Assembly: GCF_036417845.1 (NCBI RefSeq)
Contig: NC_089979.1
Span: 51,126,275-51,190,274 of the forward strand
Source: Apteryx mantelli
Taxonomy: Eukaryota; Chordata; Aves; Apterygiformes; Apterygidae
DNA length: 64,000 nucleotides
Direction of reading: 5' to 3'
Below are positions 62,601 through 64,000 of this stretch, in pieces. A program made the translations under genes and the position numbers. Within the stretch, counting starts at the first letter, position 1. Each line of letters opens with the position of its first letter. The notes below the pieces were generated by a model. That model did not search any database. It was not told the DNA's origin and worked only from the letters and a program-made list of their open reading frames with translations.

Positions 62601-63890
62601 TGCAGGGGTGAGTGCACCACCACATAAGCCAGATCACTGACAGGCATTTGGAGAGAGAATAATTTCAGCCATGTGACATCATTAATGCAGCAATGGCCAA
62701 TGCACTAACATTCAGCCTCTGGTGATATTTTTAAGTCCTGCTGCAATATCCACCAGATGTTTTTACAAGAAGAAAGCAGCTACTTCAAGTATTGAAAGCA
62801 ATGATCATTGGCTCTTTTAGAGGAGATCCTCATTTGGGAACCCTACAAGATTATAGCAATATCTGGCTGTAGCTGGGGCTTCTCTTCATTACAGTAATTA
62901 CCTCAGTATGTAACTCTTGGTCTATAGACCAAGTCTCTCTCAAATGCTGGCTAGTTCCAGGGTTGCTGGGAAGCCAGTTCAAGTGGCCTTTCTGAATAAG
63001 GGGTAGGTTTGAAGCTGCTGACAGTCATGATGACCAGATGACAGAGATCCAACCCAGTGGGGCAGACAGAAATGGGTTGTGTGAGGACAGACACTACACC
63101 CAGCACTGCTCCCACACAACCTGCTTGTGCATGTACTGTATGCTGCCATAAATTCAAGCCTTTAAAGCCAAACTCAGGGAGCCACTGAAAGCATCCAGCA
63201 CATCCCAAAGGGATCAACATCACACAGAATTAGGTCTGTGCTTTTATAAACCAAGACATCTACTCTTTGCAAATAGGTATTGTATAAATGTAAAGTCACT
63301 ATCTGCTCAGGGTGGGATGAATCCCACTTTAAGACATTAAAACTAAAATGTCCAAAAGTATATACACTCTCCTCTATATTCAAGGGGAAAGTACAGCGTC
63401 CCAGGAGACTGGTTCTTCCCACATTAAATGGAAGTGCTTTCTGAAGATACCTGCCTCTTCTTATAGCACACAGCCTGTGTGCTTCTTCCACAGGACGAGA
63501 TAGAGCTGGGGTTCAGCCCATGGTAAATTCACACTATTTGCATCCATTCAAGTTGAAACTTTATCTCAAAATATCTTAAGAAAAACAAACAACTGTCTTA
63601 CCACTAATAAAATTAAATTCTCTGACCAGCTCTGTTAAATCCCGATTGGGATTCCCTGAAAACAGAAACACAAGTTAACCCGGAGCTGGACAGCACTCGG
63701 GCATAGCTCAGCTCTTCAAATAAAGCAATGGGAGGCACAAACCTTCTCTGAAGGCAACAAGCTCTTGGAAGTAGAGCGCTGCAAAGCCAGTGATGTTGTT
63801 TGGGTTGGTCTGGAAGACAGCTCTGCTCACACCCTCCAGCAGGGTCTTGAGGCCGTAGGGAACCACAAACCTGGCCCTTGAAGAATGCAT
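59031..63890 (-). CDS. CABYR: CABYR, calcium-binding tyrosine phosphorylation-regulated protein
   Basis: Fibrous-sheath/ciliary scaffold protein with an RII-like docking domain. Minus-strand exons: 63890-63743, 63655-63602, 61705-60788, 59665-59031, totalling 1755 nt, 584 codons plus TGA. Seen: RIIa domain with VVPYGLKTLLEGVSRAVFQT (about residues 9-50), as in human CABYR; an acidic segment (TDTEEDQ); LAYVRADSAQLATQMLG (145-161), matching human LAYVPADPAQLAAQMLG as recalled; a Pro-rich stretch (about 255-277); and the CR-B region from about 374, with QPPPYSNVWTLYCLTD and a C-terminal GSYSIAGQITV. Start chosen at 63888-63890, the first ATG after the acceptor at 63925, A at -3. Tail to tail with OSBPL1A. 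Confidence 0.93.
59666..60787 (-). other. CABYR intron between CR-A and CR-B
   Basis: 1.1 kb with GT..AG ends on the minus strand. ORFs of 76-84 codons on either strand are not supported by similarity. Confidence 0.85.
60788..61705 (-). CDS. CABYR: CABYR coding exon 3: CR-A region
   Basis: A 918-nt exon, phase 1 to 1 (306 codons). Starts EDWNERLPQKLDTQDTSVPG. It is acidic and probably disordered, with the LAYVRADSAQLATQMLG block, a Pro-rich run (PSPPSPSPPPAPPPKTP) and then KIILSLDQIAYLLKIEQLL. Acceptor atcttgcag, donor TCAG|GTAAGA. Reading through the donor would add only about a dozen codons to a stop at 60753. Fast-evolving compared with the RIIa domain. Confidence 0.93.
61706..63601 (-). 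other. CABYR intron between coding exons 2 and 3
   Basis: 1.9 kb with GTAAGA..CAG ends on the minus strand. Contains a G12 run followed by AGGGAGGG at 62321-62340. No exon is supported. Confidence 0.85.
62321..62340. repeat. G12 run with GGG triplets
   Basis: Twelve G followed by AGGGAGGG on the plus strand; C-rich on the CABYR sense strand. Confidence 0.95.
63602..63655 (-). CDS. CABYR: CABYR coding exon 2
   Basis: A 54-nt exon, phase 1 to 1, reading NPNRDLTELVREFNFIS, comparable with human TMDIKDLVKQFHQIK after the RIIa domain. Acceptor ctgttttcag and donor GTAAGA on the minus strand. Only 87 nt separate it from coding exon 1. Skipping it would keep the frame. Confidence 0.88.
63743..63890 (-). 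CDS. CABYR: CABYR coding exon 1: RIIa docking domain
   Basis: 49 codons plus one base. Starts MHSSRARFVVPYGLKTLLEG and contains VSRAVFQTNPNNITGFAALY and FQELVAFRE, a dimerisation/docking fold of the RIIalpha type. Donor GTTTGT, read on the minus strand, follows AGAGAAG; phase 1. Frame continues open past the donor but loses similarity. Confidence 0.95.
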
Positions 63891-63924
63891 CTTCGTCCAC
63901 TGAAGTCAGATTATGGTTTCTCAA
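63891..63924 (-). other. CABYR: CABYR 5' UTR part of coding exon 1
   Basis: On the minus strand a T-rich tract ending ttttacag lies immediately before 63924, so the start-codon exon carries 34 nt of 5' UTR spliced from a further exon beyond the window. It contains no upstream ATG. Confidence 0.7.
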
Positions 63925-64000
63925 CTGTAAAAATAAAAAAACCTAAGCTGAGCATCCACCCTGTCCCAGCGTGAAGCGTTTAACTACAAGAACGTGACTG

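Noticed and set aside
1..64000. CRISPR arrays, tRNA/rRNA genes, endogenous viral genes
   Set aside because: No regularly spaced repeats, cloverleaf-like sequences or recognisable viral protein motifs were seen on either strand.

Overview
The window looks like nuclear DNA of a land vertebrate, most likely a bird: about 40% G+C, small phase-compatible exons with GT..AG boundaries, one strong CpG island, and almost no recognisable interspersed repeats. The bird call is inferred from compactness and repeat poverty; a turtle or crocodilian is not excluded. No prokaryotic, viral or CRISPR structure was seen.

Layout. Positions 144-57460 on the plus strand hold the 3' two thirds of OSBPL1A (oxysterol-binding protein-related protein 1, ORP1). 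Nineteen coding exons were placed by reading splice signals and matching family sequence. They join in frame into 708 residues ending in the family C-terminus: the rest of the PH domain, a coiled-coil linker, the FFAT motif and the whole OSBP-related lipid-binding domain (ORD). The ankyrin repeats and the start of the PH domain lie upstream of the window.

A 20.3-kb intron (9312-29644) contains a CpG island (about 11480-12230) that looks like an internal promoter. Inside it is an ATG-initiated 29-codon candidate first exon (11808-11894) with a good donor in the right phase for the FFAT exon. This predicts a 552-residue form with FFAT and ORD but no ankyrin/PH part. The usual short form (ORP1S, 437 residues) would start at the ATG at 36936; an in-frame ATG at 36906 has a better Kozak context and would give 447 residues.

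Positions 59027-63924 on the minus strand hold CABYR, converging on OSBPL1A as in the mammalian order I recall. Four coding exons encode an RIIa-type docking domain, the acidic and proline-rich CR-A region, and the CR-B region, together 584 residues. The stop lies 4 nt before a splice donor, so a further 3' UTR exon is expected between about 57.5 and 59.0 kb. A 5' UTR segment is at 63891-63924 and more 5' sequence lies beyond the window.

The two genes do not share a pathway. ORP1 works at late endosome/lysosome-ER contacts; CABYR is a fibrous-sheath/ciliary protein. They are joined only by old synteny. The rest is intron and intergenic sequence with scattered microsatellites, a perfect 38-bp tandem duplication, a perfect 28-bp palindrome, a small unexplained CpG-rich patch near 26.1 kb and one unexplained 153-codon antisense ORF. 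I found no convincing undescribed biological system; the internal promoter with a coding first exon is the best lead.
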